Assembly: GCA_010093685.1 (NCBI GenBank)
Contig: MU006217.1
Coordinates: 1,471,644 to 1,535,643, forward strand
Source: Ophiobolus disseminans
Lineage: Eukaryota > Ascomycota > Dothideomycetes > Pleosporales > Phaeosphaeriaceae
DNA length: 64,000 nt
Direction of reading: 5' to 3'
Shown: positions 31,439 through 42,251 of the stretch, piece by piece
Layout of the letters: each line of letters starts with the position of its first letter
How positions within the stretch are numbered: position 1 is the first letter of the stretch
The notes under the pieces: model-generated
Told to the model about the DNA's origin: nothing
Database searches by the model: none
What the model saw: the letters and a program-made list of their open reading frames with translations, nothing else
Made by a program: the position numbers and the translations under genes

Positions 31439-33031
31439 CTACTCCACCTCATGCGCCTTCTGTCGGATATCCTTCGTTTCAATCCTTCCCATGCCGTGAT
31501 ACATGTCGTGTCGATCAATCATACTGTTCACCGTCGTAGCACCGTAGAGACCATTCATCTCGCCGCTGCCCTCGCTGCTCACCGTTTTCGTCTGCGCAAG
31601 GGCATTCTTGTCCAAGGATCCGCGGTTGAGGGGAGCGCTGGGCGAGACCTCACGGTCTTCCTGGATGGTGTGCATGTTGTTCTTCTCGTCGAGGGACATG
31701 TTTCGCATCCTGGAGTCGAGGTCGAGCGGGTGTTCGTCTGGGATGGCGCTGAGGGATTTGGAGCGTATGGGCTCTAGTTCGTTGGCTTCTTCTGATGAGC
31801 GTGCGGGTACGCTGGCTTCGGTTTCGGATAGAGAGCGCTGGGGGTCTACGAGGGAGGCATCTGGGACGCTCTTGGAGCGTGTCTTGTCGTTCTTGTCTCC
31901 TCTGCTGCTCCTGGACCATGACTTGAACTTGAAGGCTGAGAGCCAGCTAGGCCGTCTCTCTTGGCCGGCTGTCGGATCGAGCGCTCGTTCAGCTGAGAGC
32001 TGTAGATGGGTCTTGTCGCTGATGGCGGCGGGTGCCGCCGCCTGCACTTGTATTTCCGGCGGTGCAGTTCGTATGTCGTAATCAGACTTGCGCCGCGCTC
32101 CAGCAGCTCCCTCTAGTGAAGCAGCTTTCATGCCATAGCTTGCACGCCTTTGTGCAAGACTTGCTTCTGCTAGTTCCTCGTTGATGTACTGCAGCGCGGT
32201 GTCGCAAACCTCAACATACTCCGGATAATCGACTTCGCACGCTTCACGAATGAGTTTCAGCTTCTCCCAATCTTGCCGGACGACTGGACCAGTAAGATCA
32301 GGATGCCATGCCATGCAACGAATGTCAGACCGTGTGCCGCGGTCAACCTGCTCTTTAACGCCGAGAAGCTCGATGAGAGCATCTACTTCGGTGCGGACGA
32401 TTTTGACGTACTGGCTGAATCGGTTGGACTCCTTGACCGTCCAGTGACTGGTGGTCATGCTCATATTCCTCTTGAGATTCGATCGCCCGCCCATCTGTTT
32501 GACAAGATCTTGAAGTAGCGCGTACTTCTCCCGAAAGCTCTCAAGACGGTTCGTGTCTAAAGCCGGATATTCCATCTTTGAAAAGTTCCTGGGACTTTTC
32601 AGGCCAAATTTATCCATCAACTCGTCGCGAGATAGATTGCCAGGGCGACCTGCGATCTCGTTGAAAGCACTACGAAGTTTCTCGTTGATCGCTTCATCGT
32701 CCAGTCTAGAATCCCTGACGCCAAAATTGACAGGCAGATGAGGGTCTGGATTGGTAAGACTAGGATGGGATGGAATCATATGCCTGGCGATGGTCGCAGG
32801 CGGTGCTGATACGCCGATAGCATCACCAAAGATGAGCAGCCTGCCTTGTTGCAAGCCGAGTTTGGCAAGCGCCACTCTCTGTGCATGGTCGTTGTCTTTT
32901 GAGGGGTGGATTAGATTGAATGCCTCGACACAGCTGCTGAACTGGGTCGCCAGGGAGTAGACGTCGGTGAGGATCTGCGCCTTGCTTTTCGCCGGCAAGG
33001 TGGCTTGAGCTGAGTCGTCGAGGTCGGCCAT
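31439..33031 (-). CDS. HeLo-like (prion-inhibition and propagation) domain protein
   Basis: Single exon, 530 residues from the ATG at 33031; another ATG lies five codons upstream at 33046. Residues 15-230 are helical, beginning YSLATQFSSCVEAFNLI and including LGLQQGRLLIFGDAIGV. This fits the N-terminal HeLo domain of fungal HET-S-type and related proteins, where such domains act in membrane-targeted cell-death or incompatibility responses. The middle contains ESNRFSQYVKIVRTEVDAL and LIREACEVDYPEYVEVC. The C-terminal 220 residues are disordered, Ser/Arg-rich and low in complexity, with no recognisable amyloid motif and no NACHT or NLR partner next door. The domain call rests on pattern memory, and the cellular role is inference. 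Confidence 0.65.
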   Translation of the reverse strand: MADLDDSAQATLPAKSKAQILTDVYSLATQFSSCVEAFNLIHPSKDNDHAQRVALAKLGLQQGRLLIFGDAIGVSAPPATIARHMIPSHPSLTNPDPHLPVNFGVRDSRLDDEAINEKLRSAFNEIAGRPGNLSRDELMDKFGLKSPRNFSKMEYPALDTNRLESFREKYALLQDLVKQMGGRSNLKRNMSMTTSHWTVKESNRFSQYVKIVRTEVDALIELLGVKEQVDRGTRSDIRCMAWHPDLTGPVVRQDWEKLKLIREACEVDYPEYVEVCDTALQYINEELAEASLAQRRASYGMKAASLEGAAGARRKSDYDIRTAPPEIQVQAAAPAAISDKTHLQLSAERALDPTAGQERRPSWLSAFKFKSWSRSSRGDKNDKTRSKSVPDASLVDPQRSLSETEASVPARSSEEANELEPIRSKSLSAIPDEHPLDLDSRMRNMSLDEKNNMHTIQEDREVSPSAPLNRGSLDKNALAQTKTVSSEGSGEMNGLYGATTVNSMIDRHDMYHGMGRIETKDIRQKAHEVE

Positions 33032-33509
33032 TGCAATGCGGGGCACTTAGGTAAGCGCGGCAAATTCGACAGAGAGGAAGGTGACTGGGTGGTGCGAGTC
33101 CTGAGCAAGCAAGCACATTGGAAGAAGAAGAGAATTAGATATTCATTGAATTGCCTATGACGTCTTTGGAACAGCACATGCACATGCAGGTGTCGCATCG
33201 CTTCCAGGTGTGGCGCAGACTGAGTTTGCGCCTGGATGCGGGGCTCGATCATCTTAGCCTACCTGGGCAGAGTGTTTCTGTTGACAGGAATTGAATCACC
33301 TGGGCAGTGGGCATACTCTGGGCACCTATGACGAGTTTCCTGCATCCTACGACTCTCCTTTGGTCTTGGATTATGTGCTACATGCTTGCGCCCTCCGATC
33401 GCACACCGCATTTCCCAATCAATCTAGGGTGCAAAGGCGACTTCTAACATAGCTTCAGACTAAGTGCCGGAGCTGTGGAAATTGGTTCTACTCAATCTCA
33501 GACTTCTCA
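33032..33509. other. Intergenic; HeLo-gene promoter and TrpRS 3' side
   Basis: No coding signal beyond short antisense frames. Confidence 0.5.
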
Positions 33510-34985
33510 TTATTTTGACTTGGCCTCTTCCTTCTCTCTCTTCTTCCTTTCTACCTCGGCCATTTTCTGTGCCTTCTTCATCGCATTTTTCGTCATTGGT
33601 TTACCATCCGCGTCTAGCATCAAAACCTCACCCTCGTTAGCCTCTGGCTTTTTCTCGACCTTTTTCGTGGGGTTGGGATTGCCCTTCCACTCCAGCTTTC
33701 TCGGCGTCAGGAAGTCTTCCAACATCTCGTCCGTTACTTTGGCTCGCGCTTCTTGGAACTTCTTGACGTATGCGGTCATCATGTTGATGCATTCCTTCTT
33801 CATGTCGCCAGTGGTGAGCGTGCCGGCACGGTACTCGTCTGCGAGGCGTATAAGCTTCTCGTCGTCTTCCTCAAAGTAGGCGAGGTACTGGTATGGCACG
33901 TCGATGTCTGGATTGCCACCTTTCTCCTTGTGTAGCTCAAGCGTCTCTTGCCCACCAGAGAAGGCGTGCTTGCTGATCTTGTTCTTGACTTGCTTCTCCG
34001 TATCGCTCATGAATATGGCAGAGTTGGGATTCGAGGCGCTCATCTTCCCGCCTGCGCCTTGCAGCGCAGTCAAGAATTTTGAGTGTATGAGGGCGGGCTT
34101 CGGGGACGGCTGGTCCATTCTGCTGCAGTTCTCGCGCACGAGGCGGAAGTATGGATCTTGGTCGATGGCGCAGGGGATGAGGCAGGGTATCGTAGCGAGC
34201 TGCTTTGAGCGATGGTATGTCTTTGTGTCGTTGCCCCAGATGAAGGGGTATGACGAGGCGAAGGCGGCTACGCACTGCTTTGCAGCGAATGCGTTGCTGC
34301 CGATGTTGGTAGAGCCGTGGAAGCCAAAGGCGCCGCGGACTTGGTTGTTTGTGATCAGCTTCTCGAATTCGGTGGCATTGAGGCTGAAGTGCCTGTTGAA
34401 GCCCGAGGTGAAGAACTCGGAGTCGATGTAGATGAAGGTCTTGTTGACATCGAAGCCGACCGAGATGATGTCCTTTGCGTTCTGTCGCGCAAACTCGTAC
34501 ACCTCGGGCTGCTTCAGCTTCTCCTTGAACAGGAACTTCTCGTCGTCGGTCAACATGATGACCAGCGGCACGTCGAAGACATCCTGCAGCCACTTGGTGA
34601 ACTCGAAGGGGATGGTGTGGCCAATGTGCATGGCATCGCTGCTCGGCCCGCGGCCGGTATACAGCAAGAAGTCCTCGCCGCGCTCATACGTGTCAAGGAT
34701 GAACTCGAGATCCCGGTGCGAGAAGAAGAGCCTCCGGCGCAACCAGCGATGTGGCTTGTGTCCGGTCACGCGCTCGAACCTCTCCAGGAGCGTGTCGTCT
34801 ATGAGTTTGGTGGCCCACTTCCGGGATATGGCGGGATAGTCGAACTCGAGCACGTTTCCATCGGCGTCCACGGCGGCTTGCACGTCCCAGGGATTGATAT
34901 CCTGCTCGGCGGCCTTGGAAACCGGATCCGTCGCGCTTTCTGCGATGCTGAGGGCAGCCACGGAGGGCGGCTCGGGTTCGCTCAT
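33510..34985 (-). CDS. WRS1: Cytosolic tryptophanyl-tRNA synthetase
   Basis: Charges tRNA-Trp for translation. Single exon, 491 residues, as expected for the eukaryotic cytosolic enzyme. Class I signatures are intact: SSDAMHIGHTIPF (about 115-127) is the HIGH-type motif and GGKMSAS (about 312-318) the KMSKS-type loop. Tryptophan-pocket regions such as YIDSEFF, TNIGSNAFAAKQ and PCAIDQDPYFRL are present. Residues 1-45 are a low-complexity extension and the C-terminus is a Lys/Glu-rich tail. The gene diverges from the PRELI-domain gene across a 439-base shared promoter region. Confidence 0.97.
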   Translation of the reverse strand: MSEPEPPSVAALSIAESATDPVSKAAEQDINPWDVQAAVDADGNVLEFDYPAISRKWATKLIDDTLLERFERVTGHKPHRWLRRRLFFSHRDLEFILDTYERGEDFLLYTGRGPSSDAMHIGHTIPFEFTKWLQDVFDVPLVIMLTDDEKFLFKEKLKQPEVYEFARQNAKDIISVGFDVNKTFIYIDSEFFTSGFNRHFSLNATEFEKLITNNQVRGAFGFHGSTNIGSNAFAAKQCVAAFASSYPFIWGNDTKTYHRSKQLATIPCLIPCAIDQDPYFRLVRENCSRMDQPSPKPALIHSKFLTALQGAGGKMSASNPNSAIFMSDTEKQVKNKISKHAFSGGQETLELHKEKGGNPDIDVPYQYLAYFEEDDEKLIRLADEYRAGTLTTGDMKKECINMMTAYVKKFQEARAKVTDEMLEDFLTPRKLEWKGNPNPTKKVEKKPEANEGEVLMLDADGKPMTKNAMKKAQKMAEVERKKREKEEAKSK

Positions 34986-35424
34986 GGCGGTGTGTTGTGG
35001 AAAGGGTACGCAGAGGCAGAAGAATGCGGAGTCAGGTGCTTTGTGTTTTGTGCTTTCAAATGTTGACTCAGTCGGTCAACACGCATGCCCGCCCCACCAA
35101 ACAATTTACGTCGGCGTTCGCGCCTGCCCTTCCCCGCGTTCTCAGCCACACCTTGTGCCTTGCTGCGCCACTCCGTTGGTTGCATGCAGCAAAAACCAAT
35201 CCAGATGCTTCTGCCGTCATCACTCCACTCTCTCACCACCACCCTTCACCACCCCGTCCCGTTGTCTCCCAGTGCAATTGACGGCGCGAGACCATGCGAG
35301 CACGTCACCTGAGATAGTCACCCGCGTCACAGGCTGCTTCGAGCTCCTACCACAGCCTGCCTAACACCTCCATCGCGACTTCCACTCACACGCCAGATCG
35401 GCCGACTCGGGCACAAGCGTAAAC
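34986..35424. promoter_or_regulatory. Bidirectional promoter region of TrpRS and PRELI/UPS genes
   Basis: 439 bases between two divergent ATGs, rich in C and CA/CT tracts on the plus strand, without a convincing TATA box, as is common for housekeeping genes. Confidence 0.5.
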
Positions 35425-36264
35425 ATGGTCAAATTCTACTCGTCATCGGAGACATACCCGTATCCCTTCCCCGCTGTGACCCTCGCCTACTTCCTCCGCT
35501 ACCCCAACCCATACTCGACGCACGTGCTCTCGACCGACACTATCGCGCGGCACTACGACCCGGACACGCAGCGCCTCACCACCATACGGTTGCACCTCAA
35601 GCGGTCCAAGCTCCCGGCTGCTGTCCTCAAGCTCCTGCCCCGTTCACTGCTCGGCGCATCGGCGACCGGCGACACGCAGAGCTTTATTCTCGAGAAGAGC
35701 GTCGTGGACGTCAAGCAAGGATGGATGGACACAGAAAGCAGGAACCTCGAATGGACAGGTGTGCTGAGCGTTGTTGAAAGACAAAAGTTCATGCGCCCCA
35801 GCCCCAACCCTACGCTCGCCGACGACGCAAAGATATGGCAGGGCATGGAGGGCGCAGCACGGCGTCACGGCTTCATCAACTTCGGCGGCACAAAGGTCGA
35901 AGACTCAGGCGACGAAACAACAGACGTCACTAGCTCCGTGACCCTGCACAGCCACATCGGCGAGACGTGGAAGAAGAAGCGCGAGGCTGCGCGCGAGGGC
36001 GCCGTCGAGGACGAACAGCCGCAGAAGATGGGCTTCTTGAGGAGTTGGGGCACCCAGGCCCTGCAGCGCAACATCGAGAAGATAGGCCTGACGCGCGCCC
36101 AGCGGAGTCAGCCGAATGCGCGCGAGGGCATGAAGGTCGTGCTTGAACGCATGCGAGAAGGCGGTCTCGTCGCGGTTCTCGAGGGCATGCGACAAGATCG
36201 AGAAGCCATACTCGCGGGACGCCCGATCCCGCTGAACGCCAGGACGGGCAATGACGACGAATGA
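35425..36264 (+). CDS. PRELI/UPS-family mitochondrial lipid-transfer protein
   Basis: Single exon, 279 residues. The N-terminal 180 residues form a PRELI/MSF1' domain: YPFPAVTLAYFLRYPNPYS, HVLSTDTIARHYD, then LEKSVVDV and a segment with ESRNLEWTGVLSVVE. Members such as yeast Ups1 and Ups2 sit in the mitochondrial intermembrane space with Mdm35 and move phosphatidic acid or phosphatidylserine between membranes. FLRYPNPYSTHVLS at this position resembles Ups1 more than Ups2 (judgement from memory). The C-terminal third is an Arg-rich helix region (AREGMKVVLERMREGG) beyond the core domain. There is no cleavable presequence, as is normal for this family. Confidence 0.88.
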   Translation: MVKFYSSSETYPYPFPAVTLAYFLRYPNPYSTHVLSTDTIARHYDPDTQRLTTIRLHLKRSKLPAAVLKLLPRSLLGASATGDTQSFILEKSVVDVKQGWMDTESRNLEWTGVLSVVERQKFMRPSPNPTLADDAKIWQGMEGAARRHGFINFGGTKVEDSGDETTDVTSSVTLHSHIGETWKKKREAAREGAVEDEQPQKMGFLRSWGTQALQRNIEKIGLTRAQRSQPNAREGMKVVLERMREGGLVAVLEGMRQDREAILAGRPIPLNARTGNDDE

Positions 36265-36653
36265 GTATGAGAGTTGTACGGTAAAAAACGAAGGACATGG
36301 TTTCCACATTTAGCGACGGCGCATTGGTTTCTCTCCCTGATCTTTTCTTCGTCACCCCCTCGTTCCTTTACGGTCGGCTGAGGCGGGCTTTTGTCTTAGT
36401 ACGTATCGTTGCGCTTCGTGCGTTGTCCGAGTTGGTACGCGTGTATTTTACTTGTAACAGCACCAACACTTTCGGAAACCACGTGTGTAGCAGTAGGAAT
36501 TTAAAAAGTGAATAAATACAAAACTTGACAACGAAGGGCTTTATGTACTACCCGCGACAGACAATGTCCTGCGCAATCCCAGCGTTTCTTTCCACACCAA
36601 CCCAGACGGTCATTCCTATTATACACACCCTCCCTCCCTCCTATCAACCCCCA
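36265..36653. other. Convergent 3' region, no gene
   Basis: Lies between the stop codons of the PRELI and TmpA-like genes. The right half is C-rich on the plus strand. Nothing else is seen. Confidence 0.5.
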
Positions 36654-38364
36654 TCAAGAATCCCAAATCGGCCCATACGCCCTCCGCCCCCTCCCCTCCA
36701 GCCCCCCAACAACCCACCTCGTAACGCGCTCATTACTCAACACAAACACCGCATCTACACCTTCCCTCTCCCCAACACTCCACGCCACCGCAAGTAAATC
36801 CGGGCGTCCCATATCCTGCGTATCCAGCACCAGCGCCTCAGGATCAGCTTTGTCTACCAGCGCCATAATGTCCTTGCCGTACGTACTCGCCGGTGCGCGC
36901 GCAGACCACACCAAGCGCGCGAATTGATTCGCGGGGCGCTCGAGCAGGGAGGAGAGGGCGGGGCCGATTCCAGAGCCGGTGGTGAGGATGAGGATGCGTG
37001 GGAAGAGGAGGGAGAGGGAGAGGACGCCTGGTTTGGGGTGGGATTTGATCCAGAAGCTGATTTGCACTTCCGCTTCGCTTCCCTTTGGCAGCTTGTCTAC
37101 GGCCTTCGAAGCGGTGGCGATGACGTTGCGCGTCCAGTCGCCCGCGTTGGAGAGCACGATGCTGGTCGAGGGCCCGGTCGGGAAGGTGGCGAAGGGGTGC
37201 CATTCGCGCAGCGGGGAGGAGGAGATGGAGAGGCAGGAGAATCGGTGGATGCGGTGGGGGAAAGTGAGGCGTAGGGCGTGCGGGGATAGGATGTGTGCGG
37301 TGAAGGTCCAGCGGCGGAGGCGGAGCCAGGGGTAGAGGAGGAGGGCAGTTATGAGGGTGAGGTTGTAGAGGGTCTGATGAGAGAGCGTTAGTGGAGGTTT
37401 GTGGAAGGAGTCGGGACGAGATAATGCGTTGAAAGCGGAGCCGAGTTATCTTGGCTGCTTGAGAGGTTTGCTGGAAGAAGGGGCAAAATGCACCGAGATG
37501 CTTGAATAAGGCGAAAGCAACACAAATTGTACTTACGGGATCATGCAGTAGAATCCTCCCAACGTCCTTATGTGGAACCGACCCCCTCGAAGTATATCGA
37601 GCAAGCAGCATGAGTTGCATCCAAAATATCGCAATGGCCAGCCATCCGAAGAACCGATGTGTCATCTCAAACGAGTTGTGATACCGAGCTCTTAATGTCG
37701 GATACGCCAGAAGAAGTATCGTTAGCAGCAGTAGTGACAAAATCCATGCCGTTAAGACAATGTCGAAATGAGTTTCATCTTTCGCAAGATTCCAACTCAT
37801 GACCGCCGTAAACAGAATCCACCAAAGCGTGCCCGCAACCGCAGCACCGCTGTGTATGCCGCCATAGCAATAAATCCTTGCGACCCTTCTCCGGACCCAT
37901 AACGGGGCCGACCATGGAACTAGCCATGCGGTGCGAAATAAGATGCTGATGAGATATTCTTGTCTTATGAGGATTGCGAGAAGAAAGTTCGACGACGCAA
38001 GTGTTGATAAGTGTTTAAGGTAGTCTCTTTCTTTGAGTAGTCGAAATGGAACTTTGCGGAACAATATCAGTGCTCCGACTATATTGAGTACAAAGACGAA
38101 TGTAAGCAGGCGGCGGTAAGCAGTAAAGATGGTGTAACGGAGGCATCGGTAAATCCGAACGTCTCGCCTGATGGGCGTCTCGAGTAGATCTTGTACAATT
38201 TTTGTGTTCGGTCGTGAATATTCTGAAGAAGTCCAGCTCTGACAGAGTGTCGAGGATTTGCTGAATCGTCGTTCTTGTGGATGCAAGGGATGAGCCGCCT
38301 TTTCGATGTCGATTGCTTCGTTGTAGGACGGTGGTAGCGTGAATTGATAAGGATCAAAGTCCAT
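36654..38364 (-). CDS. TmpA-like integral membrane flavoprotein (ferric-reductase-like)
   Basis: Two exons, 38364-37537 and 37373-36654, with a 163-nt intron (donor GTAAGT); 515 residues. I start at MDFDPYQFTLPPSYNEA (38364); the frame is open to 38559 with other ATGs. After a soluble N-terminus come several membrane segments (FVFVLNIVGALILF, GTLWWILFTAVMSW, LLLLTILLLAYP, LAIAIFWMQLMLLA). The second exon, in a different frame, adds another helix (LTLITALLLYPWL) and a flavin/NAD(P)-reductase-like half with FPRILILTTGSGIGPALSSL as nucleotide loop. The layout resembles Aspergillus TmpA, a membrane oxidoreductase linked to conidiation signalling. The function is transferred by similarity. Reading through the intron gives a long low-complexity artefact, which I reject. 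Confidence 0.75.
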
Positions 38365-38599
38365 TGGAGGCGGAAGTGAAGGTAGGGGAAGTGATACACC
38401 AACAGTGTCACCTGAATGATGGCGCTGCTCATGAGCGGCTCGTGGTATTTGCAAACCCCACGCGTGATAACACTGTGATTTTGTCGAGGAGGTCGACATA
38501 CCGCAGTACTCGTATGACAACGTGAGTCGCAGTAATTGAACGGAAGGTAAGTTGTTCAAGTCTTGTGCTAGCCAATCCGGGTAGGCATTTCATTTATGC

Positions 38600-40051
38600 T
38601 CATGTCTGCCTCATGGTCTCTCCACATATGAGATAAACAAGCCCATGCTTCTCAAACAAGACAAAGCCTAGCACAGGCTTCATAGTGAACAAAACAGCAA
38701 GGAGCGCGGGTGACGAAATGAGAGGGGTCACAAGAACGAGTGGGTAAGATGCATTTTGCCTCAGCGCCACGCTGTGTCGGATCATCGGCATGTCCAGATT
38801 GAGGGTGTACGGTTTGAGTTGACCACGTGGAATGCAATCTAGGAAAGCACGACAGATAGCGTGCATCTGAGAGGGGTAACTGGATTCGATGATGCATGGC
38901 ATGCCTGTCGTTGCCCTCAAATCAGTGTATTGTGTACATACACTAATGACAGATTCGCGCTGTTAGGGTTGTGGCCACAGAGATGGCGTGAATGCTGTGG
39001 CTGCTTGAAAGATCAGCGTCCTTCGCCGAACTCTAGCAACTTACCTTGAGATACCGCAGGCATTCCTAGATGCTTGGCAGCGTCCGTCGCGTTGTCCCCG
39101 GAGAATTTTTCATTGCCCGAACGCAACCAGAACTTGGCTAGATGCATACAATCACCCATCTTGTGTTTGTTTTGGTATAAACAAACAAGGGATCCACGAG
39201 AACTCAGAGCTGGTTTAGATCGCATAATGCAATTGGCTTTAGTTGTGTCGGTGCATGCAGAAGCAATCGAGAGACCTGTTGACATATCGCCACTTCGTAG
39301 ACACACATCGGGGCCATGAATTCACCTATTGGCGATAGCGCTGTGTTAGAGTGGGTCATAGAGGTATTGCAGGTCTAGCTAGGGCTTGCATTGTGTTCCA
39401 CGATGGTTCTGCAAGGAGAGCCACAGTTGCTAGTCGACGTTTGAGGCGGCATACGTCAATCGTCCTTCCCGTATCGAGCGCAATCGAATTTTGAGACTAA
39501 TAAGCATGACGTGTGGCCGTAGCTGAGTTGCAATGAGAGGCGTGCGATACAAAGATACAAATACCAAGTCCGACGTGCGATCACGCGATGCGTACCATCC
39601 CTTGGCGCACCCTTGCAAACTCAACGGCGCAAGATTATGGTCAATGCTTGTGGCGGCAGCAGTGAGTACGAAGAGACTTTCGTATTCAGGCGTGCGTGGA
39701 TGCATGTTATCCTCCCCCAACCGGGTCGCTGGGTCCTGTTGAGCCAGGCTTGCTGTAAGCATGGGACATTGCAAGCAGTGCGGTGGGGCCAGTAAGGAAG
39801 AGGGTAGGGAATCCTTAGTCGCGATATGGACAGAGCCTCGATGTTAATGCATTGATTCCAGATGCAGTTGTGACGTTTCGGTACGTTGCTAATCTGGAGC
39901 TAGGGAAGCGCGCATGGCGTCAGGCTGTGTAACTACTCACCGGCGGTTGTACGACCACCTCGTCGATGTCCGAGGAGAACATGACCCGGTCGCAGTGATC
40001 TGGGATACTGTGCAGAAGCGCAACGCGTATCGAGGTGCTAAGAAGAACCAT
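38600..40051 (-). CDS. Putative multi-exon gene of unknown function, structure incomplete
   Basis: Several coding-like segments on the minus strand. Exon 1 is well formed: ATG at 40051, MVLLSTSIRVALLHSIPDHC, ending in EVVVQPP at 39941 with a GTGAGT donor. A second segment (about 39831-39605), in matching phase, contains PRTPEYESLFVLTAAATSID and ends at a GTACGC donor. A third (about 39290-39045) has TGLSIASACTDTT and HLAKFWLRSG, ending at GTAAGT. The last (38914-38600) has GMPCIIESSYPSQMHAIC and a hydrophobic stretch (LVLVTPLISSPALLAVLF) before the stop. I could not make all junctions agree in phase, so this may be a gene with missed exons or a decaying one. I do not recognise the family. Confidence 0.4.
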
Positions 40052-40312
40052 TAGCAACTAAGTTACTGCCAATCTGGGGATTTCAGCGTCTGTCTGCTCC
40101 TCCCTTTGTGTGCTCATTGGCTATGGATGACTTTTTGATTGATGATATTTGAAAGAGAAAAAGCAAACCGTGCGCCTGCCCTAGATCCGACGGTGGCTGT
40201 TATGAGACCTCTAGTTACAGCCGGTGCTGACTATCTTCAGCGTCGTTTGAGAATGAATCGCTGTGCGCCATAGTACTTCCAAGGCATACAGCCCTCGCTG
40301 TCTCCGCCATGA

Positions 40313-41811
40313 CTACGTCTGTTCGTTGAGAGCAAACATTGCATGCTCATCGCCGGTGGAAACGCTCTCTGACTTGACGCTAGCGTCACCAGCTTCGTCG
40401 GTTTTGATCTGGCGATGATCGAGCATAGCTTTGATGATACGGAGCGACATTGTGGGAGTGATCTTTGGCTCAAGCAGTCTCCAAAGTCCGGGTTCGAGAT
40501 GCTCAGCTAATGTGCGTACAACCAGGGCAAGAAGCCTCTTTGGAGATATCTTGTCCGTGAGAACGTGTTGGAAGACAATCTCGGCGAGGTTGCTGGCTGG
40601 TACACGTTGCTGACCTTCTTCAGGTTCAGCACCCAGACCAAGGACTTCCTGCAGAGTGAGACCTTGAGAAATTGCAAGCCGAATCATGTCCTCAGTATCG
40701 GTTGCCAGCTTGCTGAGACATTGGGTCTCTAGCTCTGTCATACCTAGCCTCGTAGCAAGAGCGCGCAGGGCATATCTTCGTACGTCAGTCAGTAATCCTC
40801 CCGTCAACTACAGCGCCAAGGTATGCGCGGCACGGAAGGGAAGTACTTACAGGTGCTCAGCATCGTCGTAGTTCAGCGCTCCTTGACAGTAGATCCACTG
40901 TACTAATGATCGAACAACCCGATCTTCGGTGTTTGGAAGTATGATACGATGCTGTGCTGCTGCCTTCACCGAGCTGGACTTCGCATCTTTTCTCTCCTTG
41001 TGTTTGATCTCTCGTAACTTGCTGACGAGACGCTCGGTAACCGTCCATACAGCCTTCGAATTTAGGCTTTGTAGCTGTAGCTGAATGCCCATGCCCTTGA
41101 GATCTTTTTTCTGGAGAGGATTCTTGGTTGTTGGGCCAATGATGTTTTTCTTGTTAACTTGCTCAGCGATGGCCTCATCTACGAACAGTTGGATGGCGTT
41201 ACGGTGCCCTGGTATTGGGTAGTGCTCGTAGATATGTGTGATTTGAGCCCGGGCCCATGGATTTGTTAGTCTAGAATCTATGGATGAGATAGAGTATCAC
41301 ACCTCCTTCTCCGAATGCGATGCTTCAAACTGCTTCTCTGATCCGCACATGAGGATGAAGCCCTTCAACTGCTTGCGCAGGTCGTGCGCTACTGGGTACG
41401 CGTCTCGCAGAGTCTTGGCTCTTTTGAATAACTCGCGGGCTGCTTGGCTGTGGCAGGAGAGTATCTCCTCGTGAATGACTCGGCTTTGCTTGAAATCAGT
41501 GCCATACTGGAGAGTAATCTCTGTTTCCATGAGGAGTCTAGGGGGTTAACCAGCTGCGGGAGAAGTTGTGAAATTGTTGCTCACTGAAACGGCTTGAAGT
41601 CCTCCACACTGCTCTCGGCTTCGGGGAAGGGGGCTGCAGATGCAGTTTGTAACGGGGCGCGGTCCATGTCTGAGCCTGGTGAACGGGTACTGCGCGGCGA
41701 GCCGTCACGAAGGACCGTGGAAGCTCGCGATGCTGCTGCCACAGAGGTTGTCGATGCCTGACTAGGGCTTGCAGCCATGTTACTGTTTAGCTGCTGGGTA
41801 TTGCTGCTCAT
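40313..41811 (-). CDS. BTB/POZ-like domain protein
   Basis: Four exons reconstructed: 41811-41585, 41537-41303, 41224-40851 and 40775-40313, all phases agreeing, 432 residues. The second intron (78 nt) uses a CTAAC branch and the first AG after it. A disordered Ser/Ala-rich N-terminus (1-70) is followed by a BTB-like segment: ITLQYGTDFKQSRVIHEEIL and SCHSQAARELFKRA, the DNA-binding-free POZ pattern of many fungal proteins. The later part has IILPNTEDRVVRSLVQWIY and YALRALATRLGMTELETQCL, as in BTB-BACK-type continuations. Such proteins often act as adaptors, for example for cullin-3. The partner is unknown. The gene diverges from the GCP3 gene. Confidence 0.75.
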
Positions 41812-42251
41812 ATTGTCGAAGGTTTGGAGAAGAAAGGTGGAAAAGAAAGAGAAGGTTGGAGAAGAAGGATAGAGAGAAGAAAAGGCAGAGAGTTGCTAGA
41901 GATTGATATAGCTGAAGCTGCAGAGAAATCTTACCGTCCCTCACCTGGAGCGAGATACACATGAGGGCAGCAAGTGAGAGCGTGGGCCGGCGAACAGCTT
42001 CAAGGCGCTCACGAGGCTCAGATTGCTGCCTAAGCTCAAGCCTACAATTACTTTGCGACAACACAGTATCAGTACCATGTGAATGCTGTCGATGTTGGAA
42101 AAGGACTCGCATCATGTGGTGGGGTTGAGCGGTGGTTGTGTTGAAGACAGATGCGATGACGCCGGCCCAAGCGCGAAAGTTATCGACGCCCCACCAACCT
42201 GCCAAACACAGCAGCGTCGCATGGCACGCCCGACCGCCGCAACGCGTCAAC
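41812..42251. promoter_or_regulatory. Divergent promoter region between BTB-like and GCP3 genes
   Basis: 440 bases between the two start codons. The left part is AG-rich on the plus strand, i.e. a CT-rich leader for the BTB-like transcript. Confidence 0.45.

Noticed and set aside
34317..35066. 249-codon plus-strand frame inside the TrpRS gene
   Set aside because: Antisense shadow of the well-supported synthetase; no domain.
36844..37540. Pro/Leu/Arg-rich extension of the TmpA-like first exon
   Set aside because: It is read-through of a GTAAGT intron in the wrong frame. The true second exon carries the nucleotide-binding loop in another frame.
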